64,000 bases of DNA from Sneathiella aquimaris. Its GTDB lineage: Bacteria > Pseudomonadota > Alphaproteobacteria > Sneathiellales > Sneathiellaceae. Under the pieces are notes generated by a model, which had not been told where the DNA came from, ran no database searches, and worked only from the letters and a program-made list of their open reading frames with translations. This document shows, piece after piece, positions 1 through 7,499 of this stretch. Position 1 is the first letter of the stretch; each line of letters starts with the position of its first letter. A program made the position numbers and the translations under genes. Location: contig NZ_CP112881.1 in the NCBI RefSeq assembly GCF_026409565.1, forward strand, positions 310,001 through 374,000, written 5' to 3'.

Positions 1-2
1 GC

Positions 3-686
3 TCAACGGCTTGCTTCCGTGATCCAGACCGAACGATCGGATTGTTTTTATTGTCGAATGATGAAATAGGCGAAAAGCAATATGGCTATTGGCGCGGGCA
101 ATCAGCAGCCCGCCATTTATTTGATACGCCCCGTGATTTAACGGGATATGATATTGTTTACTTTTCCGGAATTTCGGCAGCGATCACGCATCAGAAAGAC
201 AATCTTATCCAGTCGGTCGTCTCCGCGAAAAAAACGGGGGTCAAAATCGCGTATGATTTTAATTACCGATCCAAACTATGGTCAACAGATGAAGCCTGTC
301 GGTTTAATGAAGAGATTTTTGCGGTTGCCGAGCTTGTCAAAATTTCCGACGAAGAGTTAGAACTTCTATATCCCGGTAGTGATATCGTTCAATTGTCAAA
401 GAAAGCCCCTGAAGCTGAATGGGTCTTAACCTGTAGCGGTGGATGCGTTGAGATTTGGCAGAACGGACGGCGGACTGAATTGGAAGTGTTTCAGCCGATA
501 GGTGCAGTGGTTGACAGCTCGGCTGCAGGGGATGCGTTTATTGCAACTTTTATTGCATCTCAGCTTCTTGGGAAGAATAAAAAAACGGCCCTGCAATATG
601 CCCACCAAATTGCCTCACAAGTGGTTTGCTTTAAAGGCTCGATTGGCGAAATAGATATTACCAACTTGGAGAAAACCATTGCTTGA
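3..686 (+). CDS. kdgK: 2-dehydro-3-deoxygluconate kinase-like PfkB sugar kinase, 5' end outside window
   Basis: This is a ribokinase/PfkB-family sugar kinase whose start lies left of the window. The reading frame is open from base 3 and reads RDPDRTIGLFLL, as in KDG kinases, so the TTG at 42 is not the real start. Seen: a GEKQYGYWRGQSAAR stretch typical of KDG kinase substrate loops, and the C-terminal PfkB signature with the anion hole and catalytic Asp in SSAAGDAFIATF. Here SAAGD replaces the more usual TGAGD. Known family role: ATP-dependent phosphorylation of 2-keto-3-deoxy-gluconate (or galactonate) to the 6-phosphate. The next gene, a KDPGal/KDPG aldolase, overlaps its end by 8 bases, so the two are translationally coupled and should catalyse consecutive steps in hexuronate or aldonate breakdown. 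Gluconate versus galactonate specificity cannot be decided from the sequence. Confidence 0.85.
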   Translation, partial: STACFRDPDRTIGLFLLSNDEIGEKQYGYWRGQSAARHLFDTPRDLTGYDIVYFSGISAAITHQKDNLIQSVVSAKKTGVKIAYDFNYRSKLWSTDEACRFNEEIFAVAELVKISDEELELLYPGSDIVQLSKKAPEAEWVLTCSGGCVEIWQNGRRTELEVFQPIGAVVDSSAAGDAFIATFIASQLLGKNKKTALQYAHQIASQVVCFKGSIGEIDITNLEKTIA

Positions 687-1329
687 TTATGCAACCGCCA
701 CCATTAAAGACATGCCGCTCATTGCGATTTTACGGGGCATTACCCCGACAGAAGCGGGGCCAGTATCAGATGAACTGGTGCAATCTGGAATACGACTGAT
801 TGAGGTGACACTTAATAGCCCCGACTGGTCGAAAAGTTTGGAGATTATAAATTCTCGCCATGGCGACGACATTATTTTAGGTGCGGGGACGGTATTGTCC
901 CCAGACGATGTGGATCGGGTTCAAGCATTGGGCGGGCAGATTATTATTTCTCCAAATATGAACGTTGAAGTTATCAAGCGTACGAAAGAATTGGGCATGT
1001 TATCTGCGCCGGGTTGTTACACGCCGTCGGAATGTTTTACGGCCCTTGAAGCAGGTGCGGATATTTTGAAAATTTTCCCTGCAGATACATTGGGCCCTGC
1101 GTTTATTAAAGCGATTGCGGCAGTATTGCCCAAAGGAACACCTATTTGCCCTACCGGCGGTGTGTCTGTCGATACGATGCAATCATTTTTGGATGCTGGC
1201 GTTTATGCCATGGGGGTCGGGTCGGCACTTTATAAGCCGGGTAAAACAGTTGCTGAAATCGCAGCGTCTGCAGCGGTATTTTGTGACAAATATCGGACCT
1301 TAATGTCGCGTTTTAATCAATCGGCATGA
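679..1329 (+). CDS. dgoA: 2-dehydro-3-deoxy-6-phosphogalactonate (or -gluconate) aldolase
   Basis: Class I KDPG/KDPGal aldolase, 216 residues, full length for the family. It cleaves the phosphorylated keto-deoxy sugar acid to pyruvate and glyceraldehyde 3-phosphate. Seen: LIAILRGITP near residue 14-23, IEVTLNSPDW with the catalytic Glu (about 42), GAGTVL, and the Schiff-base lysine in ADILKIFPAD (about 131). The NSPxW, TALEAGA and GSALYKPG segments resemble E. coli DgoA more than Eda, which favours the galactonate branch. The start is a TTG overlapping the kinase stop region; a later in-frame ATG at 712 is possible. It forms an operon with the kinase upstream. The 239 bases after it hold nothing recognisable before the truncated transporter. 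Confidence 0.85.
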   Translation: MLDYATATIKDMPLIAILRGITPTEAGPVSDELVQSGIRLIEVTLNSPDWSKSLEIINSRHGDDIILGAGTVLSPDDVDRVQALGGQIIISPNMNVEVIKRTKELGMLSAPGCYTPSECFTALEAGADILKIFPADTLGPAFIKAIAAVLPKGTPICPTGGVSVDTMQSFLDAGVYAMGVGSALYKPGKTVAEIAASAAVFCDKYRTLMSRFNQSA

Positions 1330-1568
1330 GCGATACCTCCACTTGGAGATACTATCAGAAGAAAACAACTTGAAACTCATTTGCTCGTCGATAACGAGGG
1401 CAAAGTGTTGGAGGCATAGAGTAGAATCTGGATGGGCATAATCAAATTGGGCCATTATTTATTCTCTCACGACAATGCCTAGACTTGTGCTTCAGCCAGC
1501 ACTTTGTTGGCCAAGACATTATTTGAACAGTAAGATCCCCAAAAAATACAAATAATAGGAACAATTTA

Positions 1569-2336
1569 ATGTCCAACCTCACGGCCATCCGGCCTGTCTT
1601 GCCGATCCTCATTGCGGCTTCTGTTATACTGACAATTAGTTTTGGTCTGCGTCAAAGTCTCGGCCTGTTCATGCCTGCCATTACGCAGGATATTGCCGTC
1701 ACAATCATCGACTTTGCGGCGGCAATTGCACTGCAAAACCTTGTCTGGGGGTTTTGCCAGCCGGTTGCTGGAATAGCTGCCGACAAATGGGGATTTCGTG
1801 CAGTTATGGTGTTTGGTGTGCTCTCTTATGTTGCCGGAATGATCAGTCTTGCGACAGCAGATGGCGTGGTTGCCGTTGTGCTGGGCGCGGGTATTTGTGT
1901 CGGGGTTGGAATGGCATGCGCATCCTTTGCCATGACACTCTCTGTCATGTCGCGCTTGGTGCCCGTGTCCATTCGAAGCATGGCGTTAGGGGTTGTCTCA
2001 GCTGCGGGTTCCGTTGGAGCGATGATCACAGCGCCCTATGGTCAGTTTCTGGAATCATACTATGACTGGCGTATCGCATTATTTGGCTTGGTGGCTCTCG
2101 CTGTGTTCATTATTCCCGCTGCCTGGATTGTTGGTCGGGTTGATAAAGAAGCACCGCTTGTGCATTCTTCAAATAATTCAGACAAATTGTCAGCGGGTAC
2201 CGCTCTTAAAACGACGCTTCAAAATCCCTCTTTTGTTGTGATGGCCTTGGCGTATTTCGTATGTGGTACGCAGCTTGTGTTTTTAACAACACTGTTTCCC
2301 GTCAGCATTCATGAGACAGAATATTGGGTTTTTTGA
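1569..2336 (+). pseudogene. MFS transporter, C-terminally truncated
   Basis: The 255-residue product begins like a complete major facilitator: a short N-terminus, then a first helix with SFGLRQSLGLFMP, a second helix, and the loop 2-3 motif GIAADKWGFRAVMV (about 75-88). Helices up to about TM7 follow. The family is normally about 400 residues. Similarity stops in the helix YFVCGTQLVFLTTLFP, after which an unrelated tail VSIHETEYWVF leads to a stop. Transmembrane helices 8-12 are missing and are not found elsewhere in the window. The break lies just before the AbiE toxin-antitoxin module, so an insertion or deletion tied to that module probably destroyed the gene. It may once have supplied the sugar acid used by the two genes upstream. 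It is unlikely to be functional. Confidence 0.8.
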
Positions 2337-2474
2337 GGAAATGGATATGCTAATTCATCAGTCCACAACCATTTCAATCTAACGCTTCATCTTTTTTCTT
2401 GGCAAGAGTTAAAAATCAATCATGCTTTAGTACTCAGTCATATTGCTTTGACAATGCCACCTGAAGCTTTCTCA

Positions 2475-2503
2475 TTGGAAATTGGCTTCCATTATGCTAT
2501 AAA
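2475..2503 (+). promoter_or_regulatory. Predicted sigma-70 promoter of the AbiE module
   Basis: TTGGAA at 2475-2480 and TATAAA at 2498-2503 are separated by exactly 17 bases and lie about 40 bases before the AbiEi start. This is a good match to a housekeeping promoter. The palindrome immediately downstream would cover the transcription start. Confidence 0.55.
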
Positions 2504-2504
2504 A

Positions 2505-2533
2505 CCTCGGACAAAATTCATTTCTGTCTGAGG
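2505..2533 (+). promoter_or_regulatory. Inverted repeat overlapping the AbiE transcription start (candidate AbiEi operator)
   Basis: CCTCGGACA (2505-2513) and TGTCTGAGG (2525-2533) form nine-base arms with one G:T mismatch and an 11-base spacer. The repeat directly follows the predicted -10 box and its right arm contains the GAGG ribosome-binding site. AbiEi antitoxins studied in streptococci repress their own promoter by binding inverted repeats. By analogy this is a likely autoregulatory site, although an RNA hairpin masking the ribosome-binding site is also possible. Confidence 0.5.
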
Positions 2534-2543
2534 TTTCGTGACA

Positions 2544-3167
2544 ATGACCAAGATGCCGACACAGACCCAACGAGAGAAGCTGCTAGCTTATATGGCCCGC
2601 CACCCGCTCGCGCGACCCCGTGACCTCCGCGAGGTCGGAGTCACTGGAACCGTGATAAAACGCGCTATGGACGACGGCGATATTATTCGGATCGGTCGAG
2701 GACTTTACCAGCTCACAGGGACCGATATCGAGCTTAACGCCAGTCTCGCGGAAGTCAGCAAGCAAGCACCCAAGGCCATTATCTGCCTCATGTCGGCGCT
2801 CTCATTTCACGGGCTCACGGATCAACTGCCGCGTAAAGTATGGATCGCCATTGGCGCCAAAGATTGGAAGCCAAAAATTTCCTATCCGAGAACGCGAACG
2901 GTACGATTTCGAGAGCCTTACCTTTCGAAAGGTGTAGAGAGTTTCAAAATCGGTAGTGTCGATGTAAAAATATACTCCGCCGCCAAATCGATTGCGGACG
3001 CTTTTAGAAACCCAAAACTGGTCGACCGCTCCGTAGCGATTGAGTGTCTTAAAACCGCTCTAGAAACGCGCAAAGCATCGCCAGCTAGTCTAGCGAATGC
3101 CGCAGAAAATTATGGGGTCGGTAAACTGATGCGCCCCTATCTGGAGGCGCTGACATCAAATGGCTAA
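2544..3167 (+). CDS. abiEi: AbiEi-family antitoxin / transcriptional regulator of a type IV toxin-antitoxin system
   Basis: About 207 residues. The N-terminal 60 residues form a winged-helix domain (REKLLAYMARHPLARPRDL then IRIGRGLYQL) typical of the AbiEi_4 domain. The rest matches the AbiEi C-terminal domain (AIICLMSALSFHGLTDQLP, KIYSAAKSIADAFR). In characterised systems AbiEi represses the operon and counteracts AbiEii without forming a stable protein complex. A GTG at 2538 is an alternative start; ATG at 2544 is preferred because it lies 10 bases after the GAGG. The stop codon overlaps the start of the toxin gene by eight bases. The module has its own promoter and sits between a broken transporter and a tRNA fragment, which points to mobile, accessory DNA. 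Confidence 0.85.
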   Translation: MTKMPTQTQREKLLAYMARHPLARPRDLREVGVTGTVIKRAMDDGDIIRIGRGLYQLTGTDIELNASLAEVSKQAPKAIICLMSALSFHGLTDQLPRKVWIAIGAKDWKPKISYPRTRTVRFREPYLSKGVESFKIGSVDVKIYSAAKSIADAFRNPKLVDRSVAIECLKTALETRKASPASLANAAENYGVGKLMRPYLEALTSNG

Positions 3168-4026
3168 GCAACCGAAAGATATAGCCGCATCCGTTCGGCA
3201 GCGCTTGCTGAACCTAGCGCGTGAAGAGCAGCGTGTTTTTGAAGTCGTTCTTGTTGCTTTCGGTTTGGAAAGATTGATCTATCGCCTTTCCGTTTCTGAC
3301 TACCGGGAGCGGTTTGTTCTAAAAGGAGGAATGCTCGTTACGCTTTGGACCACAGATCCAGGACGATTTACACGTGACGTAGATTTTCTCGGTTTTGGTG
3401 ACGATGATGAGGGGCAATTAAAAGCAGTGTTCGCGGAAATCCTTGCTATGGACGTCAATGATGGCCTCACGTTTGATAGTGCTGATATCTCGGCATCTGA
3501 TATTAGAGAAGATCAAGTCTATGGCGGCAAGCGTTTGAAGACGACTGCCTATCTGGGGAAAATACGCATTCCGATCACAATAGATCTCGGTTTCGGTGAT
3601 ACTTTGGGCGATCCAAAATTCGAGATCGAATATACTTCTCTGCTCGACTTCGAGGCGGCAAAAATCCGAGCATATTCGCCAGCCACAGTGATTGCTGAGA
3701 AATTTCAAGCTGTAGTCGATCTTGGTGTGGTGAACGGACGAATGAAAGATTTTTACGACCTCTGGGCCGTGCCAAAAGCCAAAGAAATACCGGATAATGA
3801 TCTCGCGCGTGCACTCAAATCTACATTTGATAGAAGGCATACAGAAATTCCAACCGACAGACCACCTGGTTTATCGGAGGAGTTTGCTACCGAACCTGCG
3901 AAGGTTACACAATGGACTGCCTATGCTGAATCCACCGAACTTGAGGACGTATCACTAGAAGCTGTGGTTGACGAAATTTGGGAACGGCTCGCTCCTATTT
4001 GCCTAGCTGCTTCCAAACTCTCATGA
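3160..4026 (+). CDS. abiEii: AbiEii-family nucleotidyltransferase toxin
   Basis: A 288-residue nucleotidyltransferase of the AbiEii (DUF1814) family. Seen: motif I KGGMLVTLW (about 55-63), the metal-binding DVDFLGF (Asp73 and Asp75), and C-terminal motifs AEKFQAVV (about 179-186) and KDFYDLW (196-202). These are the residues expected in an active enzyme. Family knowledge: AbiEii toxins are GTP-binding nucleotidyltransferases. The related MenT toxins modify tRNA acceptor ends, and AbiE systems can abort phage infection. The overlap with the antitoxin gene implies coupled translation. All catalytic motifs are intact, so the module is probably functional. Confidence 0.88.
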   Translation: MAKQPKDIAASVRQRLLNLAREEQRVFEVVLVAFGLERLIYRLSVSDYRERFVLKGGMLVTLWTTDPGRFTRDVDFLGFGDDDEGQLKAVFAEILAMDVNDGLTFDSADISASDIREDQVYGGKRLKTTAYLGKIRIPITIDLGFGDTLGDPKFEIEYTSLLDFEAAKIRAYSPATVIAEKFQAVVDLGVVNGRMKDFYDLWAVPKAKEIPDNDLARALKSTFDRRHTEIPTDRPPGLSEEFATEPAKVTQWTAYAESTELEDVSLEAVVDEIWERLAPICLAASKLS

Positions 4027-4230
4027 TTTTGGACCTATTTTTGAGGGTTTAGCTCTGTGAACTATGTTTTTGTGAATACATACTTTGTTGGTATGGTGAA
4101 ATTGAGTTTTAATAATGGGGATGACTTCTACCCGTTTTCAATTTTTAGACATTTTCTACTCAATAACGGGATAAATTAGGCATATTTCTGATTTTTAGAC
4201 ACTCTAACCTATTGAAATTATTCGTATCCG

Positions 4231-4281
4231 TTTGCATTCGTAATGCGTAGGTCGGAGGTTCGAGTCCTCTCAGCGGCACCA
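4231..4281 (+). repeat. 3' fragment of tRNA-Thr(CGU), attachment-site scar A
   Basis: From GCATTCGTAATGCG (anticodon arm, anticodon CGT) through the T arm (GGAGG-TTCGAGT-CCTCT) to CAGCGGC-A-CCA this matches the 3' part of an alphaproteobacterial tRNA-Thr. The 5' acceptor strand (GCCGCTG) and D arm are absent, so it is not a working tRNA. Fragments running from the anticodon arm to CCA are the usual duplicated attachment site of tyrosine-recombinase islands. This is the best preserved of three such fragments. No integrase is visible. Confidence 0.75.
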
Positions 4282-4525
4282 TGAAATCAATGCATTTGTA
4301 AAAATCAGATGGTTTTGTCCGTCCAGAATTTACAAAATGCAACTTCGGACGGGATTGGAAGCCTGTCGGTTCTGGGGGTAAAAATCCGCTCAATAGGATT
4401 ATCGGACTGGTCAAAACCGCTCAAATCTAACCTGTGGCAGAATTTTTCACACTGATAGTCTTTAGCCTATCGGGTAAAAGGGTTTAACTCTTTTTTTAAT
4501 AAATCAGGATTTTCTAAAATAAATT

Positions 4526-4557
4526 GGGGGTGATTTACATGAAACCACCCCTTTTTT
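4526..4557. terminator. Bidirectional rho-independent terminator downstream of azoR
   Basis: GGGGTG at 4527-4532 pairs with CACCCC at 4546-4551, and the stem is extended by TTT/AAA across one A-C mismatch. TTTTTT follows on the plus strand, and a weaker ATTTATTTT follows on the minus strand. It lies 12 bases beyond the azoR stop and would stop azoR transcription as well as any plus-strand read-through from the AbiE module. Confidence 0.7.
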
Positions 4558-4568
4558 CACATTGCAAC

Positions 4569-5174
4569 TTATGCAGCAGCCAAAAATCGCAGCGTTTCTT
4601 CAACCTGTTGGGCTGTTTTCGCACGCGTTTCGTCACTAATATTTAATCCTTCTGCATGGATAAACTCAACATCATCAAGGCCTAAAAAGTTAAAAATCGT
4701 TTTCAGGAACGGCGTCACAGAATCCTTGTCGGTTTCCTTATAATACCCGCCGCTGGTAACGACAGCATAAACCTTTTTGCCTTTCAGCAATCCCTCAGAT
4801 CCCGCTTCGGTATAGCGAAAGGTAATGCCCGCCCGTGCAACATAATCAATCCAGCTTTTCAACGTAGATGGAATTGAAAAATTATACATGGGAACAGCCA
4901 GAACAACCACGTCCGCCGCCTGTAACTCTGCAATCAAACTGTTGGAAAGCGCCAGGGTTTTACGTTGCGACGAGCTCAGATCGTCTTCTAAAAGATTAAA
5001 ACTGGCGATGGCATCCCCCGTCAAATGCGGTATGGAATCTTCAGTTAAATCTCTGTGGACGAGCGTGCTGTCGCCGTGAGTGACCAAAAGCTGATTCACC
5101 ACCTTCGAGCTGATGGCATTTGATTGGCTGTTATCACCAAGAATGCTGGATGTAATATGTAGAATGTTTGTCAT
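4569..5174 (-). CDS. azoR: FMN-dependent NADH:quinone oxidoreductase / azoreductase
   Basis: Flavodoxin-fold AzoR, 201 residues from the ATG at 5174. That start is preceded by GAGG at good spacing, and a longer in-frame extension to 5231 has no support. Seen: N-terminal MTNILHITSSILGDNSQS (FMN phosphate loop), VVLAVPMYNFSIPSTLKSWIDYVARAG (the P-M-Y-N-F-S-I-P motif contacting FMN) and VVTSGGYY. It reduces quinones and azo compounds with NADH and usually protects against electrophile and quinone stress. It is divergent from a LysR regulator with a 115-base intergenic region, the usual arrangement for regulation by that neighbour. A terminator follows the gene. Confidence 0.92.
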   Translation of the reverse strand: MTNILHITSSILGDNSQSNAISSKVVNQLLVTHGDSTLVHRDLTEDSIPHLTGDAIASFNLLEDDLSSSQRKTLALSNSLIAELQAADVVVLAVPMYNFSIPSTLKSWIDYVARAGITFRYTEAGSEGLLKGKKVYAVVTSGGYYKETDKDSVTPFLKTIFNFLGLDDVEFIHAEGLNISDETRAKTAQQVEETLRFLAAA

Positions 5175-5204
5175 CTTGTTTACCTCGTCAAAGTCTTTTG
5201 CGTC

Positions 5205-5257
5205 TCTGATAAGGTACTTAATATCTGACAATTCGATTTAATAACGCTATTATCTGA
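5205..5257. promoter_or_regulatory. TCTGA repeats between azoR and lysR (candidate LysR binding region)
   Basis: TCTGA occurs at 5205, 5224 and 5253, the last two inside the longer repeat TATCTGA (5222-5228 and 5251-5257). Spacings of 19 and 29 bases put them close to the same face of the helix. The region lies between the divergent azoR and lysR starts, where a LysR-type regulator would bind. No clean T-N11-A palindrome is evident, so the assignment is tentative. Confidence 0.3.
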
Positions 5258-5289
5258 TGAAATATATCTACTTTTTCGATAGGTTTACG

Positions 5290-6210
5290 ATGGCATCTCC
5301 GAAAGTCAGTCTGGAACAATGGCGGATACTGCACTGTATTATCGCTGAAGGGGGCTTCAATCAGGCGGCAAAGAAACTCAACAAAAGCCAAAGTGCAATC
5401 AGCTATGCAATTGCCAAGATGCAAGAGCAGCTTGGTATGGAAATACTCACGATAAATGGCAGAAAAGCAGAGCTTACAGAAGCTGGAGAGTTACTCCTCA
5501 GACGCTCCAAAACTCTCTTAAGCGAAGCTGAATGCCTGGAAGCTGCGGCACAGGCGCTGCATCAAGGATGGGAGCCTGTTATCTCCATTGCAGCTGAAAC
5601 CCTCTTTCCAATCCACATACTTATGCAAGCCCTTGAGAAGCTCGGTAAAAGCGCGCCGCATACACGCGTTGAAATAATTGAAAGTGTGATGTCTGGCACA
5701 ATTGAACTGGTAGAAAAGCGTGCTGTTGACATGGCTATCACTGCGAACCTGCCAAAAGGTACATCGGGCATACCATTAATGGATATCGAATTTACATTAG
5801 TCGCCGCGCCAAGCCATCCGCTCGCCCAGCAAAAGGATCCTATTATTTTCTCTCAGCTTGCTCAGCATCGACAAATTATTGTCCGCGATAGCGGTGAGCA
5901 TAGAACGGGAGTTGGAGGCTGGCAGAAAGCGGAACAACGCTGGACTTTCAGCAATCTTAGCACTGCAAAAACGGCTCTACTGAACGGTCACGGCTTTTCT
6001 TGGTCGCCAACCTGCCTTATGCATGCCGAACTTGAAGCGGGCCAGATTGTACCACTTCAGCTCGAGCATGAAAGCAGGCGGAAAACGACGTTATACTTAA
6101 CTTACCCAGAGATAGACGCGCTTGGTCCTGCTGTAAAACTTTTGGAAACACTGCTTCTCGATAGCATAGCTGAGTATCGTGAAACTTTGCCAGAATGTTT
6201 ATCGGCCTAA
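5290..6210 (+). CDS. LysR-family transcriptional regulator
   Basis: About 306 residues. The N-terminal winged helix-turn-helix reads LHCIIAEGGFNQAAKKLNKS-QSAISYAIAKMQEQLG, followed by a periplasmic-binding-like effector domain. The start at MASPKVS (5290) is preferred over the ATG at 5257, which would place 11 unusual residues before the domain and overlap the third TCTGA repeat. Divergent orientation to azoR suggests it controls that gene, perhaps in response to quinones or a thiol-reactive compound. Similar azoR/LysR pairs are common in proteobacteria. The effector is unknown. Confidence 0.85.
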   Translation: MASPKVSLEQWRILHCIIAEGGFNQAAKKLNKSQSAISYAIAKMQEQLGMEILTINGRKAELTEAGELLLRRSKTLLSEAECLEAAAQALHQGWEPVISIAAETLFPIHILMQALEKLGKSAPHTRVEIIESVMSGTIELVEKRAVDMAITANLPKGTSGIPLMDIEFTLVAAPSHPLAQQKDPIIFSQLAQHRQIIVRDSGEHRTGVGGWQKAEQRWTFSNLSTAKTALLNGHGFSWSPTCLMHAELEAGQIVPLQLEHESRRKTTLYLTYPEIDALGPAVKLLETLLLDSIAEYRETLPECLSA

Positions 6211-6358
6211 GACTGTTTCCGACGCTTATGGCTAGTGTGACGGCAGTGAATGGCATGTTCCAGCCTTCGTCAGGCCTGTTGGGGGGTCTGGGTGTGAGCC
6301 GCCTTCAAATACAGGCAAGGGCGTTTTAACGCAGGCTTCTGTGGGGGCGAAAGGGCGC

Positions 6359-6410
6359 TGCATTCTTAGCGGTTAAGCCGGAGGTTCGTGTCTTCTCAGC
6401 GGAAGCATCA
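6359..6410 (+). repeat. Decayed tRNA-Thr 3' fragment, attachment-site scar B
   Basis: The sequence keeps GCATTC, CGGAGGTTCG, CTTCTCAGCGG and a final CATCA in the order found in scar A, but has several substitutions in the anticodon and acceptor arms. It is in the same orientation as scar A, about 2.1 kb further right. The whole interval 6211-6693 has no other gene. The rest of that interval contains only low-similarity sequence and the ribosome-binding site of the next gene. Confidence 0.5.
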
Positions 6411-6693
6411 ACTTAAGGGCTTGGCGTGTTTGACTGGCGGGTAAACTGAGACGTTTTCACCTGACTTGTCTCTTTGCCATACCTGCACAATTTTCTAACG
6501 GCCTGTAATTAAGCAGTTTTCTTGGCGGATGATCCGTAAAAGCGATGCGTTGCCTGTAAACGGTGTTATATCACCAATAAATTTGAGCGTTCGTAGCGAA
6601 CAGAACCGGATTTTATGTTAAAGAGACTTTATTATCCGGTACTATTTCTTTGACACTTCCGGGTGTCTTTTTTTGATAATTGAGGTTTTTGGT

Positions 6694-7479
6694 ATGCGCT
6701 TTCTTCGGTTTAAAAAGGACGGTGAAACAGTATATGGATTACTGGAAGGTGCGCAGGTTTATGAACTGACAGGGTCCATTTTTTCGGATTATAAGAAGAC
6801 CGGCGAGATCTTTGAACTTGAGGATGTTGAACTCGATATTCCTGTCGTTCCCCGCACATTTTACGCGGCGGGTTTGAACTACCAGACTCACTTGGAAAAA
6901 ATGTCCGTGGCCGTTGGGCTTGATGCCAGCGCACCCGGCGCTCCTGATATTGGATACCGGGCAAATAATGCGCTGACGGCTCACAACGAACCGGTTGTAA
7001 TTCCTGCAGATGCAACGGACCAGGTTCATTATGAAGGTGAACTTGTGGTGGTCATCGGCAAGCAGGGAAAATACCTGACGCCTGAAACGGCCATGGATAT
7101 TGTATTTGGCTATACCATCGGAAATGATATCTCTGAGCGAAGCTGGCAAAAGTCGGACAAAACGATGTGGCGCTCCAAAAATACAGATACTTTCAAGCCT
7201 ATGGGGCCCTGGATAGAAACTGACGTAGATCTGAAAACGATGGAGACCATTGTGCGTCTGAACGGGAAAGAACAGATCTGTTTTCAGACAAACAGGATGA
7301 TTACCGGAATTGTTCCTTATCTGGTTCATATGACCAACTATCTCACCCTGTATCCCGGTGATGTGATTTGGATGGGAACAGAGGGTACATCTCCCAATCT
7401 TCTGGACGGGGATGTCGTGGAAGTGGAACTTACGGGGATTGGAACGCTGCGTAACCCGGTTATTCGGCAAACCCCATAA
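6694..7479 (+). CDS. Fumarylacetoacetate hydrolase (FAH) family protein
   Basis: 261 residues from the ATG at 6694, which has GAGG ten bases upstream; an upstream TTG (6673) is less likely. The FAH fold is seen in the N-terminal strand region, FYAAGLNYQTHLEKM, the metal-binding HYEGELVVVIGK (two Glu near 114 and 116), YTIGNDISERSWQ (Asp near 145) and KPMGPWIETD. Family members hydrolyse or decarboxylate beta-diketo acids, ureidoacrylate-type or acylpyruvate substrates with Mg2+ or Mn2+. It faces a minus-strand catabolic operon whose last gene ends 20 bases away, so it may serve the same pathway, but there is no direct evidence for the substrate. Confidence 0.85.
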   Translation: MRFLRFKKDGETVYGLLEGAQVYELTGSIFSDYKKTGEIFELEDVELDIPVVPRTFYAAGLNYQTHLEKMSVAVGLDASAPGAPDIGYRANNALTAHNEPVVIPADATDQVHYEGELVVVIGKQGKYLTPETAMDIVFGYTIGNDISERSWQKSDKTMWRSKNTDTFKPMGPWIETDVDLKTMETIVRLNGKEQICFQTNRMITGIVPYLVHMTNYLTLYPGDVIWMGTEGTSPNLLDGDVVEVELTGIGTLRNPVIRQTP

Positions 7480-7499
7480 CCAGATGAGCGTGCTTTACT

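Noticed and set aside
4231-4281. Intact tRNA-Thr gene
   Set aside because: The 5' acceptor strand and D arm are missing upstream, so it cannot fold as a tRNA.
4160-4414. Minus-strand open frame of 84 codons with VPLRGLEPPTYALRM
   Set aside because: This peptide is the antisense translation of the tRNA-Thr fragment and is a well-known artefact in databases.
6739-7470. Long minus-strand open frame opposite the FAH gene
   Set aside because: The plus-strand frame has a full FAH-family motif set and ribosome-binding site; the antisense frame has neither.
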